Origin: Methanobacteriota archaeon
Lineage (GTDB): Archaea > Thermoplasmatota > Thermoplasmata > SG8-5 > JACRNV01
DNA length: 64,000 nucleotides
NCBI GenBank assembly: GCA_016214785.1
Contig: JACRNV010000055.1
Coordinates: forward strand, 33,972-97,971
Direction of reading: 5' to 3'
The first letter of the stretch is position 1. Every line of letters begins with the position of its first letter. Positions 35,641 through 44,505 of this stretch are shown here, piece by piece. The notes beneath the pieces are model-generated. The model was not told the origin of the DNA and ran no database searches. It saw only the letters and a program-made list of their open reading frames with translations. The position numbers and the translations under genes were made by a program.

Positions 35641-36905
35641 GTGACGAAGGTGTGAAGGTTGGCGTCTACGTCTGCGAGTGCGGGATCAACATCTCGGCGA
35701 CCGTTGATGTGGAAAAGGTCGTCGAATACGTGAAATCACTACCGAATGTAAAGATCGCCAGGCACTACAAGTACATGTGCTCGGACCCCGGACAGCAACT
35801 GATAAAGAACGATATCAAAGAATTAAATATCGATAAGGTGGTCGTTGCTTCTTGCTCTCCCAGAATGCATGAAAATACCTTCAGAAACGCAGTTGAGGAG
35901 GCAGGGTTGAACCCCTATTGTTTTGAAATGACCAACATAAGAGAACAATGTTCATGGGTCCATAAAGATAGGGAAAAGGCTACGGCGAAGGCTATAGATT
36001 TTGTATCGGCCGCTGTCGCCCGTGCCTCGCTATTAGAGCCGTTGGAAAAGAGAAAGATAAATGTTACCCCGACTGCACTCGTAATCGGTGCAGGCATAGC
36101 TGGAATCCAAGCCGCCCTCGACATAGCGGACAGCGGGTACAAGACCTATCTGGTGGAACGCACTCCAAGCGTCGGTGGGAGGATGGCACAACTCGACAAG
36201 ACCTTCCCAACGCTGGATTGTTCTGCCTGCATATTGACGCCGAAGATGGTTGATGTCGCCAGACATTCTAATATCGAACTGCTCACATACTCCGAGGTGA
36301 CGGACATCGATGGTTATGTGGGGAATTTCAAAGTTAAGGTGAAGATGAAGGCCCGGTCGATAGACGTGTCAAAATGCACGGGCTGCGCGGTATGCATAGA
36401 GAATTGCCCGGTAACGCTCCAACCTCAGATCCCAAAGAAGCCCGAAAAAGCGCCTGCGGTAAGAGATAAGGGATACATCGACGAGCTAATTGCCAAGCAT
36501 TCCCATCACCCGGCGCCGCTGGTCCAAATAATGCTTGATGTGAATAAAAAATACAGATACCTTCCACGAGATGTGCTGGAATACCTCTCTTTTAAATTGG
36601 ATATTCCCTTTAGCACTATATATCGGGCCGCTACCTTCTACAAGGCTTTCAATATTGAGTTGAGGGGTAAATATCATATCAGGGTGTGCATGGGGACGGG
36701 CTGCCATGTCAGGGGCGCAAGAAATATTGCCGATATGGTTAGAGACAAGATCGCCGGAGCCAAGGAAGGGCTATTCTCGCTCGAAACCGTCAACTGCCTC
36801 GGCACCTGTGCACTAGGACCTATAATGATAGTAAACGAAGAGGTTCATGGAAACATGAGCGTTGATAAAGTGGATGATATCCTTTCCTCGCTAGGGGGTG
36901 AGTAA
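35637..36905 (+). CDS. N-terminal half of HdrA fused to a NuoE-like domain
   Basis: Fusion of 422 residues. Residues 1-258 are an HdrA front half: GVYVCECGINISATV, ASCSPRMHENTF, NIREQCSWVH, FAD loop ALVIGAGIAGIQAALDI, and the first ferredoxin motif CTGCAVCIENCP near 246. The HdrA then stops and, from about residue 274, a thioredoxin-fold [2Fe-2S] NuoE/HndA domain follows (RYLPRDVLEYLSFKLDIP, VCMGTGCHVRGARNI, NCLGTCALGPIMIVN). The matching rear half of HdrA is encoded two genes later. ATGA overlap with mvhD upstream and direct junction to the NuoF gene downstream imply one complex. The frame is intact, so this is not decay. Confidence 0.88.
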   Translation: MSDEGVKVGVYVCECGINISATVDVEKVVEYVKSLPNVKIARHYKYMCSDPGQQLIKNDIKELNIDKVVVASCSPRMHENTFRNAVEEAGLNPYCFEMTNIREQCSWVHKDREKATAKAIDFVSAAVARASLLEPLEKRKINVTPTALVIGAGIAGIQAALDIADSGYKTYLVERTPSVGGRMAQLDKTFPTLDCSACILTPKMVDVARHSNIELLTYSEVTDIDGYVGNFKVKVKMKARSIDVSKCTGCAVCIENCPVTLQPQIPKKPEKAPAVRDKGYIDELIAKHSHHPAPLVQIMLDVNKKYRYLPRDVLEYLSFKLDIPFSTIYRAATFYKAFNIELRGKYHIRVCMGTGCHVRGARNIADMVRDKIAGAKEGLFSLETVNCLGTCALGPIMIVNEEVHGNMSVDKVDDILSSLGGE

Positions 36906-38774
36906 ATGGAAAAGCTCACAAGCTCCAAGGCATTAAACGATTTGAGAGAATCATTGCAACAACCCTCGGATAAACCCCTAATAATAATCGGGTCCGGAAC
37001 CTGCGGAGGGGCACAAGGGAGCAAAGACGTCGTGAATACTTTTCAGGATATTATTGAAAAGAGGGGCATGACAGATAAAGTCGATCTGAGAGTGACAGGT
37101 TGCCTGGGCTTTTGCGAGATAGAACCTATCGTAGTAGTTCGATTAAAGGGATATCCGGGCATACTGTACCAAAAAGTAGTCCCCGGTGACGTTGAAGAAA
37201 TTATTGCCGAGACAATAGAAAAGGGGAATCCCGTTGAAAGGCTCCTTTATACATATCCTGCAACAAACAGCAAAGTAACGTTTGAGAACGAAATACCATA
37301 TTATAAAAAGCAAATGAGAAATTTGCTCGCAAACAATTTCGAGGTCAACCCCCAATCAATATTTGATTATGTCGGCATCGGTGGTTATAGTGCATTGCAA
37401 AAAACGCTCTTCTCTATGCAACCAGATGAGATCATCGATTCAATAAAGCGATCTGGCCTAAGGGGCAGGGGTGGCGGAGGCTATCCGACTGGGAAGAAGT
37501 GGGAGGCCGCTAAAAAATCCGTTGCGGAGAAAAAATATATCATATGCAACGCGCACGAAGGCGATCCAGGAGTGTACATGGACAGAAGCGTCGTAGAAAG
37601 CAATCCCCACAGTGTGATCGAAGGTATGCTCATCGGCGCCTTTGCGACCGGAGCCGAGCATGGTTATATCTATATCGAAGCCGAATACTCGTTAGCGATT
37701 GAACATTTTTCCCACGCTTTGGATCAGGCCAGGGAGCTTGGACTACTTGGGAAAAGTATACTGGGTTCAGGGTTAAATTTTGACATCCAGATTTACCTGG
37801 GCGGTGGCGCTTATGTGTGTGGCGAATCATCGGCAATTATTCAATCCATCGAAGGCGAAGTCGGCGAGCCGAGAGCGAAACACATCCATGCCACCGAGCG
37901 CGGCGTATGGGGGTATCCCACAGTCCTAAACAACGTCGAAACCTGGGCGAACGTCCCATTGATTATCAATAAAGGGGGGGATTGGTATGCCAGCATCGGG
38001 ACAGAAAGAAGCAAAGGTACCAAGGTGTTCTCTCTCATCGGGAATATCAACAACACTGGCCTGATAGAGGTACAGATGGGTATAACCATTAAAGAAATCG
38101 TGTACGACATCGGAGGCGGAATCCCCAACGATAAGGCCTTCAAAGCCATCCAGATTGGCGGGCCTTCTGGCGGCTGCATACCAGAATCCCTGAAAGACCT
38201 GAGTATTGATTATGACGAGTTGACACGGGTAGGTTCGATGATGGGGTCCGGTAGCATGATCGTGATGGACGAAGGCACATGCATGGTCGACGTTGCCAGA
38301 TACTTTACGGAATTCAACCTTGACGGTTCCTGCGGCAAATGCACGTCGTGCAGGGAAGGCAATTATCGGATATTAGAGATTTTAGAAGGTATCTGTGCGG
38401 GTAAAGGTGAGCAAAATTCCATACTGCTGCTTGAGGAATTATGCGAATACGTCAGGGGCACATCGCTATGCGGGCTTGGAAAAACCGCTCCCGATCCCGT
38501 GCTGACCACTATGAAGTATTTCAAAGACGAGTATCTCGCACACATACAAAATAAAGAATGCCCGGCAAAGGTTTGTAAGGCCCTCATATTCTATGAGGTT
38601 GATCCAGAGGAATGTGTCGGCTGTGGCCTGTGCGCTAAAAAATGTCCGGTGGGGGCCATCACAGGCGAAAAGAAGGGACCGCACAGCATCAATAGAGACC
38701 TATGCACGAAATGCGGGACGTGCTTTGAAACGTGTAAGGTCAAGGCCATACAGGTCAAAACCGGGGGGGCTTGA
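36906..38774 (+). CDS. NuoF/HndC-type NADH-oxidising flavoprotein with ferredoxin tail
   Basis: Diaphorase subunit of 622 residues. The N-terminal 110 residues are a thioredoxin-like domain (GSGTCGGAQGSKDV, GCLGFCEIEP). The FMN and NADH-binding core shows LRGRGGGGYPTGKKWEA, NAHEGDPGVYMDRSVVESNP and VCGESSAIIQSIEGE. The N3-type cluster is CGKCTSCREGNYRILE plus a distant SLCGLG. Two C-terminal [4Fe-4S] motifs (CVGCGLCAKKCP and CTKCGTCFETCK) are as in NADP- or NAD-dependent bifurcating hydrogenases. It oxidises or reduces NAD(P)H; no [FeFe] hydrogenase subunit is present, and the partner on both sides is half an HdrA. Confidence 0.92.
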   Translation: MEKLTSSKALNDLRESLQQPSDKPLIIIGSGTCGGAQGSKDVVNTFQDIIEKRGMTDKVDLRVTGCLGFCEIEPIVVVRLKGYPGILYQKVVPGDVEEIIAETIEKGNPVERLLYTYPATNSKVTFENEIPYYKKQMRNLLANNFEVNPQSIFDYVGIGGYSALQKTLFSMQPDEIIDSIKRSGLRGRGGGGYPTGKKWEAAKKSVAEKKYIICNAHEGDPGVYMDRSVVESNPHSVIEGMLIGAFATGAEHGYIYIEAEYSLAIEHFSHALDQARELGLLGKSILGSGLNFDIQIYLGGGAYVCGESSAIIQSIEGEVGEPRAKHIHATERGVWGYPTVLNNVETWANVPLIINKGGDWYASIGTERSKGTKVFSLIGNINNTGLIEVQMGITIKEIVYDIGGGIPNDKAFKAIQIGGPSGGCIPESLKDLSIDYDELTRVGSMMGSGSMIVMDEGTCMVDVARYFTEFNLDGSCGKCTSCREGNYRILEILEGICAGKGEQNSILLLEELCEYVRGTSLCGLGKTAPDPVLTTMKYFKDEYLAHIQNKECPAKVCKALIFYEVDPEECVGCGLCAKKCPVGAITGEKKGPHSINRDLCTKCGTCFETCKVKAIQVKTGGA

Positions 38775-38776
38775 GG

Positions 38777-40600
38777 ATGGTCACAATAAATATTGATGGA
38801 ACCAACTACGAGGTTGATGAGGGAAAGACCGTCCTCGAGGCTGCCAAGAAAAAGAACATCGAAATACCCACCCTGTGCTATCACAAAGCCCTCCCGCCTT
38901 ACGGCGCCTGCCGTCTCTGCGTGGTGGAAGTCCTTAGAAACGGGCGGTCTAACCTGGCCACTTCATGTACGTTACCTGTAGAGGAGGGGTTGAGGGTACT
39001 TACTAATTCCGAAAAGGTGAACAAGAGCAGAAGGATGACCATCGAATTGTTGTTGGCACGTTGCCCGGAGGAGGAGGCGTTGCTTGAACTGGCGAAAAAA
39101 TTCGGTGTCGGCGAACCTAGATTCAAGAAGAAAGATGACAACTGCATCTTCTGCGGGCTTTGCGTCAGGATGTGCGAGCGCATGGGGAGACAGGCCATCA
39201 ACTTCATGGGTCGCGGGATAGACCGCGAACTGGGAACCCCGTACATGGAACCATCCAAGGTCTGCATGACCTGCGGCGCATGCGCGTTCGTATGCCCAAC
39301 GACGAGATTCACGCTGAGGAAAGCGGAGCGCATCAGCGGCAACAAGCCCATGCCCATTCCAGCTGAATTTAATGAAGGCATGGAATCCAGACACGCAATT
39401 TATATTCCATTCCCACAGGCGGTGCCCAAAATCCCGGTAATCGACAAAGAAAGGTGTGTGTATTATCAAACTGGGAACTGCAAAACATGCGAAAACTTCT
39501 GCGAAGCTGGCGCCATCACATACGATCAAAAGGATGGCGCATTAGAGCTAGATATCGGTGCAATCGTTGTCGCAACTGGCTTTGATTTGTTCGACCCCGC
39601 TAAAAAACCCGAGTACGGTTACGGAAAGATCAAGAGTGTCGTCACGGGACTGGAATTCGAGAGGCTCGTTTCCGCGTCCGGACCAACTGGGGGGCACATC
39701 GAAATAAATGGAAAAGAGCCGAAAAAGGTCGTCTTCATCCAATGTGTCGGCTCAAGGGACAAAAAAGGCAACGAATACTGCTCCCGAGTCTGCTGCATGT
39801 ACACTGCCAAACACGCGCATCTTGTCAAGGAGAAGTTGCCAGATGCCGAACTCACGATATACTACACCGACGCAAGGGCCTTCGGCAAGGGGTTCGAGGA
39901 GTTCTACAACAGGGTGAGGGACGAGGGCGCTATATACCGCAGGAGGGAACTGGATGATCCCATCGAGGTCGTGGAGAAGGATGACAAAGTTGTGGTCAAG
40001 GCGAAGGGAGAGCCCGACATAGACGCCGACCTTGTGGTTCTGGCGACAGCCATTGTACCCAGAGCTGATACGCCGGAAATGGCAAGGGTACTCAACATAT
40101 CACAAAGTGGAGATGGCTTTTTCTTGGAGGCGCACCCTAAACTTCGACCTCTCGATACGTTCACGGAAGGAATATTTTTGGCTGGTTGCTGCCAGAGCCC
40201 GAAAGACATACCGGATACGGTGGCGCAGGCCAGCGGCGCGGCGTCAAGGGCGTGCGACATCCTATCAAAAGATGAGCTTGAGGCCGAAGGCATAATATCC
40301 CATGTGAACGAGAAAATGTGTGGCGGTTGCGGGATCTGCGAGGAAACATGTCCTTACGGCGCTATAAGCATCGCGGAAAGGTTGGTGACTGCGAGTGAAA
40401 GGGAGGCTCTTTTCGATACTATAGTCCGTGTGGCAGAGGTCAGCTCGGCCTTGTGTAAAGGGTGCGGGTCATGCGCAGCCGCATGCCCCAGCGGGGCGAT
40501 AGACCAACACTATTTCGAGAATGGACAGATTGTAGCGATGCTGCGGTCTGCCTTGACAGAACGAAACGGCCAGAAATTATGTCACCGCACAAAAAGTTAA
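38777..40600 (+). CDS. NuoG-type ferredoxin domain fused to the C-terminal half of HdrA
   Basis: Fusion of 607 residues. Residues 1-200 resemble the front of NuoG/HndD: a [2Fe-2S] domain (YGACRLCVVEV and TSCTLPVEEG), then CIFCGLCVRMC and CMTCGACAFVCP. From about residue 204 the protein continues as HdrA exactly where the HdrA-N/NuoE protein broke off: RHAIYIPFPQAVP, IVVATGFDLFDP, CVGSRDKKGNEYCSRVCC, AGCCQSPKDIPDT and the terminal CGGCGICEETCP and CKGCGSCAAACP motifs. ATG 38777 is chosen over TTG 38771. The final 10 residues look like an unrelated tail. Confidence 0.88.
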   Translation: MVTINIDGTNYEVDEGKTVLEAAKKKNIEIPTLCYHKALPPYGACRLCVVEVLRNGRSNLATSCTLPVEEGLRVLTNSEKVNKSRRMTIELLLARCPEEEALLELAKKFGVGEPRFKKKDDNCIFCGLCVRMCERMGRQAINFMGRGIDRELGTPYMEPSKVCMTCGACAFVCPTTRFTLRKAERISGNKPMPIPAEFNEGMESRHAIYIPFPQAVPKIPVIDKERCVYYQTGNCKTCENFCEAGAITYDQKDGALELDIGAIVVATGFDLFDPAKKPEYGYGKIKSVVTGLEFERLVSASGPTGGHIEINGKEPKKVVFIQCVGSRDKKGNEYCSRVCCMYTAKHAHLVKEKLPDAELTIYYTDARAFGKGFEEFYNRVRDEGAIYRRRELDDPIEVVEKDDKVVVKAKGEPDIDADLVVLATAIVPRADTPEMARVLNISQSGDGFFLEAHPKLRPLDTFTEGIFLAGCCQSPKDIPDTVAQASGAASRACDILSKDELEAEGIISHVNEKMCGGCGICEETCPYGAISIAERLVTASEREALFDTIVRVAEVSSALCKGCGSCAAACPSGAIDQHYFENGQIVAMLRSALTERNGQKLCHRTKS

Positions 40601-40618
40601 AATGAAGATGGGGTTAAA

Positions 40619-42535
40619 ATGACTTTAGTTAATGAAACATATATCAATAAAGAATTGATTAAAAAGGCAAAAAAGGATGATGTAAAACTAGTTTTTGATC
40701 GTTTTGAGGAGCAACAGCCTCAATGCAACTTTGGTTTGAGCGGAGTGTGCTGTAAAAATTGTTTCCAAGGCCCATGCAGGATAATGCCTGGAAAAAGCGA
40801 AAAAGGCATCTGTGGCGCAAATGTGGATACCATAGTTGCAAGAAATCTGCTGAGAACCGCTGCTGCAGGGGCAACATGTCATACAGATCATGCTAAAAAA
40901 GCTGTCTTTGCATTGTTAAAGATTGCAGAAGGAAAAACCAAAGCTTATGAAATAAAGGATGAAGCGAAACTTAGGAGATTTGCAAAAGCACTTGGGAAAA
41001 AATCAACAGGCCCCATAAAGGCAGTTGCTAAAGAAGTTGCCCTAGAAGCATTAGAAGACTTTAGGAGACAACAGGGGATTTTCCACAAAACAGAAGGTTG
41101 CTATCTAAACTGGTTAAAAGTCAGGGCAACTAAAGAAAGAATTGAAACATGGAAAAAACTAGGAATCCTCCCTGTCAATTCTGATTCGGAAACCTCTCAT
41201 GCACTTCGCCAAACTACGATGGGCAATGACGCTGATCCAATCAACATACTACGTTCTACTCTGAAAATGGGCCTGGTTGATGGTTATGGTGGCTTGAATC
41301 TCGCAACAGATATACAAGATATAATATTTGGAACGCCGTACCTAACAAAATCCGAATCCAATTTAGGGGTTCTCAAGGAAGATTATGTCAATATAATTGT
41401 GCATGGGCATGTGCCCCCACTTTCAGAAAAGGTTGTAGAATGGGCTAAAAAATTAAACAACGAGGCTAAAAAAATCGGTGCAAAAGGCATAAATGTTGTT
41501 GGTATGTGCTGTACCGGCAATGAATTGTTGATGAGGCGAGGAATCCCGTTTGCAGGACATGTACTGCAACAAGAACTGGCGATAGTGACAGGGCTTGTAG
41601 ATGCTACTGTGGTTGATTTGCAATGCATCTATCCCTCGTTACAGGATATAACATCCTGTTATCATACTAAGCTGATAACAACAATAGATTTTGTTAAAAT
41701 ACCTGGCGCACTGCATATTAAATTTGACATTGAACATGCAGACGAGGCAGCAAAGCAGATTATTGATGTAGCATTAAAGGCTTACCCAAAAAGAAAGAAA
41801 TCTAAAATTTATGTCCCAAAGGAAAAAACAACTGTTTATGCAGGTTTTTCAGTTGAAGCAATTATTGCAGCGCTTAGCAAATTGAATAAAAAAGAACCAT
41901 TAAAACCACTAGTTGACAACATCGCCAATGGCAACATACTTGGAGTGGTGGGAATTGTCGGATGCAGAAATCCTAAGTTAAGAGGATTAAAATTCCATGA
42001 AAATCTAACAAAGATTTTGCTTAAAAATAATATATTGGTTGTCGGAACCGGATGTTGGGCACATGCTGCCGCTCAAGAAGGCTTAATGACGCCAGAAGCC
42101 ACAGAAAAATATGCAGGGCCTAAGTTGAAAGCTGTGCTTCAAGCAATCGGAAAGGCCAATGGACTTCCAGCATTACCTCCTGCATTACATATGGGTAGTT
42201 GTGTTGATAATGGCCGGATAGGTACCTTGCTTGGTGCAATAGCAGATTATATGAAAGTACCGATACACAAATTGCCTGTTGCTGGGTCAGCCCCAGAATA
42301 TGTGACAGAAAAAGCAGTTGCCATTGGCACATATTTCTTGACGCTTGGTGTCGCAGTACATCTCAATCCAGTACCCCCAGTAACCGGTTCTGAACTGGTA
42401 ACAAAAGTGTTAACAGAAGATTTGGAAAAGATAACAGGCAGCAAGGTATTGCTCGGGGCAACGCCACAAGCTGCCGCAGATGTGATAATAGCGCACATCA
42501 AGAAAAAGAGAAGAGAGCTTGGTTTAAAAGTGTAA
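40619..42535 (+). CDS. cooS: Nickel carbon monoxide dehydrogenase catalytic subunit
   Basis: Monofunctional Ni-Fe-S CO dehydrogenase of 638 residues, interconverting CO + H2O and CO2 + 2 electrons. The N-terminal B and D cluster cysteines appear in CNFGLSGVCCKNCFQGPCRI and GICGANVDTIVARN. C-cluster ligands are visible: HGHVPP, CCTGNE, DLQCIYPS, GIVGCRNPK, GTGCWAH and MGSCVDNGR. The gene is the most AT-rich in the hub and differs sharply in codon use, suggesting separate acquisition. No cooF, cooC or acetyl-CoA synthase genes are nearby, so ferredoxin or the iron-sulfur tails of the NuoF/HdrA proteins may accept its electrons. Confidence 0.94.
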   Translation: MTLVNETYINKELIKKAKKDDVKLVFDRFEEQQPQCNFGLSGVCCKNCFQGPCRIMPGKSEKGICGANVDTIVARNLLRTAAAGATCHTDHAKKAVFALLKIAEGKTKAYEIKDEAKLRRFAKALGKKSTGPIKAVAKEVALEALEDFRRQQGIFHKTEGCYLNWLKVRATKERIETWKKLGILPVNSDSETSHALRQTTMGNDADPINILRSTLKMGLVDGYGGLNLATDIQDIIFGTPYLTKSESNLGVLKEDYVNIIVHGHVPPLSEKVVEWAKKLNNEAKKIGAKGINVVGMCCTGNELLMRRGIPFAGHVLQQELAIVTGLVDATVVDLQCIYPSLQDITSCYHTKLITTIDFVKIPGALHIKFDIEHADEAAKQIIDVALKAYPKRKKSKIYVPKEKTTVYAGFSVEAIIAALSKLNKKEPLKPLVDNIANGNILGVVGIVGCRNPKLRGLKFHENLTKILLKNNILVVGTGCWAHAAAQEGLMTPEATEKYAGPKLKAVLQAIGKANGLPALPPALHMGSCVDNGRIGTLLGAIADYMKVPIHKLPVAGSAPEYVTEKAVAIGTYFLTLGVAVHLNPVPPVTGSELVTKVLTEDLEKITGSKVLLGATPQAAADVIIAHIKKKRRELGLKV

Positions 42536-42625
42536 ACAAAATGAAAGATGAAACGTAAATAAAATTGCCAGAATGGACGTGGGAATTTCATGGCCATTAC
42601 TGCCCAATGGTAAGAAAGTACAAGG

Positions 42626-43489
42626 TCACGTTCGTTTGTATAATTCCTTCCAATCCCTTGCCTCGCACGCCTTTGCACCAAGACTGGGTTCACCAGCTCT
42701 TTGTGAGTTTTTCACTGCCTTTGCAGAAATCATTATTCTCCCAGCCCCATCTCCTTTTATGCAATCTAAACAGCTTTTAACATCGACACTCTTTAACCGC
42801 AGCCTCATCTTTGGTGGTTTCATCATATCCAAGTAATGTGCATCCGATGAGGATATTATATTTAACCATCTGTCCTTAAAGAATTTCAATCGAATCTCAT
42901 CTATTTTCTTGATGTCCTGTATTTCCACTGCATCTATCCTTAATTGGGGCGGTATATACCCTAGTTGGGATATAACGCTAAACCCCTTATCAATATGGGC
43001 AGCGACTGCAACGCCACTAAAGTCATGTATGCGATCTACCAATTCATCAATTGATAGGTTCAATGGCATCGAGAGCATGCCCTCCTCTTCCCCTGCAACC
43101 TTCCCTGAGGCGTGGATCTTGAGCTGATGACCAAACCGAGCGGGATCGTTTCTCATCCCTTGCATTAACGCGGGTTTTACTATGGTCGAACAAAACATAT
43201 TCAATGTCTGGATGTCGGGGAAATAGCCTAATAAATGTATCTCTTCAGAGCTCTGAAGTTCAATGCCAGGTATGAATAAAATGTCTCTCTCTTTCGCAGC
43301 CGCGTCAAACGCAGTGCAATTGAATCCTGAATTATGGTCCGTAATCGAAAACGCATCAATGCCCAAACTGATAATCTTCTTCAAGACATTATCCGGCGTC
43401 ATTTTGTTTTCGGCACAAGGCGAAAGCGCAGAATGGATGTGTAAATCTGCAAAAAAAAGAATATGCCTATCCGAAGTTTGGCGCCTCAT
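42626..43489 (-). CDS. PHP-domain metal-dependent phosphoesterase-like protein
   Basis: PHP-fold protein of about 287 residues. Metal-binding motifs are ADLHIHSALSPCA near the N-terminus, SITDHNSGFN, FIPGIELQSSEEIHLLG, AAHIDKG and SSDAHYLDMM. It is expected to hydrolyse a phosphate ester, substrate unknown. ATG 43489 overlaps the stop of the DRTGG gene as ATGA; ATG 43501 is the alternative. It is transcribed leftward with the DRTGG and zinc-ribbon genes, facing cooS. Comparable PHP genes accompany Hnd/Hyd-type hydrogenase operons in anaerobic bacteria. Confidence 0.85.
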   Translation of the reverse strand: MRRQTSDRHILFFADLHIHSALSPCAENKMTPDNVLKKIISLGIDAFSITDHNSGFNCTAFDAAAKERDILFIPGIELQSSEEIHLLGYFPDIQTLNMFCSTIVKPALMQGMRNDPARFGHQLKIHASGKVAGEEEGMLSMPLNLSIDELVDRIHDFSGVAVAAHIDKGFSVISQLGYIPPQLRIDAVEIQDIKKIDEIRLKFFKDRWLNIISSSDAHYLDMMKPPKMRLRLKSVDVKSCLDCIKGDGAGRIMISAKAVKNSQRAGEPSLGAKACEARDWKELYKRT

Positions 43490-43824
43490 CTGATTCCACA
43501 TTCGTATAGTTTGCCAGAGAGTTGAAACGCGTTCTCTGGACTTTTGAATAATGCGACATGTTCCTCATCGGCCTTTTCGATAACATCGTCAGGAACGTCA
43601 TGTCCTTCACAGACGATTATTGCTGGTATACCCGCCATCACTGCCACACCGATTATATTCAAATGACTCTGGATTGTTATCCATATTGAATCTTTTTTCG
43701 CACCTGCTAAGACCTGGCTCAAAAGGTCGCACGTGTACGCATGGGGTATCGTCACATCGTCTCTTATTGGTTTTCTATTTATATTTTGCACATTCAACTT
43801 GGAAATAATTTCAGATAACTTCAT
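43486..43824 (-). CDS. DRTGG-domain protein
   Basis: Protein of 112 residues consisting of a DRTGG domain, the small alpha/beta domain seen next to CBS domains and in phosphotransacetylases. Its function is presumed regulatory. Core sequence: VLAGAKKDSIWITIQSH and GVAVMAGIPAIIVCEG. ATG 43824 is chosen because a GGAGGTGC site lies 8 bases upstream; ATG 43845 is in frame but lies upstream of that site. It overlaps the zinc-ribbon gene upstream and the PHP gene downstream. Confidence 0.8.
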   Translation of the reverse strand: MKLSEIISKLNVQNINRKPIRDDVTIPHAYTCDLLSQVLAGAKKDSIWITIQSHLNIIGVAVMAGIPAIIVCEGHDVPDDVIEKADEEHVALFKSPENAFQLSGKLYECGIR

Positions 43825-43945
43825 GAGATGCACCTCCAAGACCAAATCGTCTCAGGACCGTACCACACGACGGGCAGACCTTATCTTGAAACCACAGCAC
43901 CGCCTCGCATATCGGGCACGGGCGCACCATCATACCCTCGGCCAA
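43811..43945 (-). CDS. Small zinc-ribbon protein
   Basis: Short minus-strand gene of 44 codons. The product has a treble-type zinc ribbon, RPCPICEAVLWFQDKVCPSC, with four cysteines in CPxC pairs 13 residues apart, followed by GTVLRRFG. The start is probably TTG 43945, six bases after a GGTGAT ribosome site; the in-frame ATG 43933 is the alternative. The end overlaps the DRTGG gene by 14 bases. It may bind protein or nucleic acid in the regulatory cassette. Confidence rests on the clean cysteine pattern and the tight operon spacing. Confidence 0.6.
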   Translation of the reverse strand: MAEGMMVRPCPICEAVLWFQDKVCPSCGTVLRRFGLGGASHEVI

Positions 43946-44109
43946 ATCGACATCACCTCTGCACGGTTGAAACTAAATACTCCCATAAATAAGCATCGAC
44001 CATCGATTGCCCATCTCGAAAGTATAATATCAACGCAGAGGTTTTGGGTTTCAATGACATCGCTTCGGTCAAGTGGCAGACTAGGAAATTGCGACCACTG
44101 GTGATACGG

Positions 44110-44505
44110 ATGAAGATTGAAGAAATTGCAAAACTATTAAAAGCCACGAGCCATTATATACCAGACGGTTATGACGCGGACATTACTTATGCTGGTGCGG
44201 CTGACCTGATGAGCGATGTGCTGGCATATGTCGCAAGGGATGTCTCATATCCCAGACGGTTATTGATTACGGGATTAGTGAGCCCTCAAGTGATACGAAC
44301 GGCCAGTCTCTTGGATATATCATTAGTAATATTTACGCGCGGTAAAATCCCGACGCAAGAGATTATCGATGAGGCAAGAAAAGCAAGCATCGCTGTTCTT
44401 AGTACCCCGCTGAAAACATATAGCGTTTGCGGACTTCTCTATTGTGCGGGCGTTCGAAGTATTGACGGCGACCATTACAGAGGAGAGGCAAATGTTAGCA
44501 AGTAG
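44110..44505 (+). CDS. DRTGG-domain protein, second copy
   Basis: Protein of 131 residues with a DRTGG-like domain (LLITGLVSPQVIRTASLLD and KIPTQEIIDEARKASIAVLS). ATG 44110 follows GGTGA at 44100-44104; the open frame reaches back to 44044. It is transcribed away from the first DRTGG gene, so the cassette has two diverging arms. It overlaps the start of the CBS/ATPase gene by 14 bases. Confidence 0.78.
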   Translation: MKIEEIAKLLKATSHYIPDGYDADITYAGAADLMSDVLAYVARDVSYPRRLLITGLVSPQVIRTASLLDISLVIFTRGKIPTQEIIDEARKASIAVLSTPLKTYSVCGLLYCAGVRSIDGDHYRGEANVSK

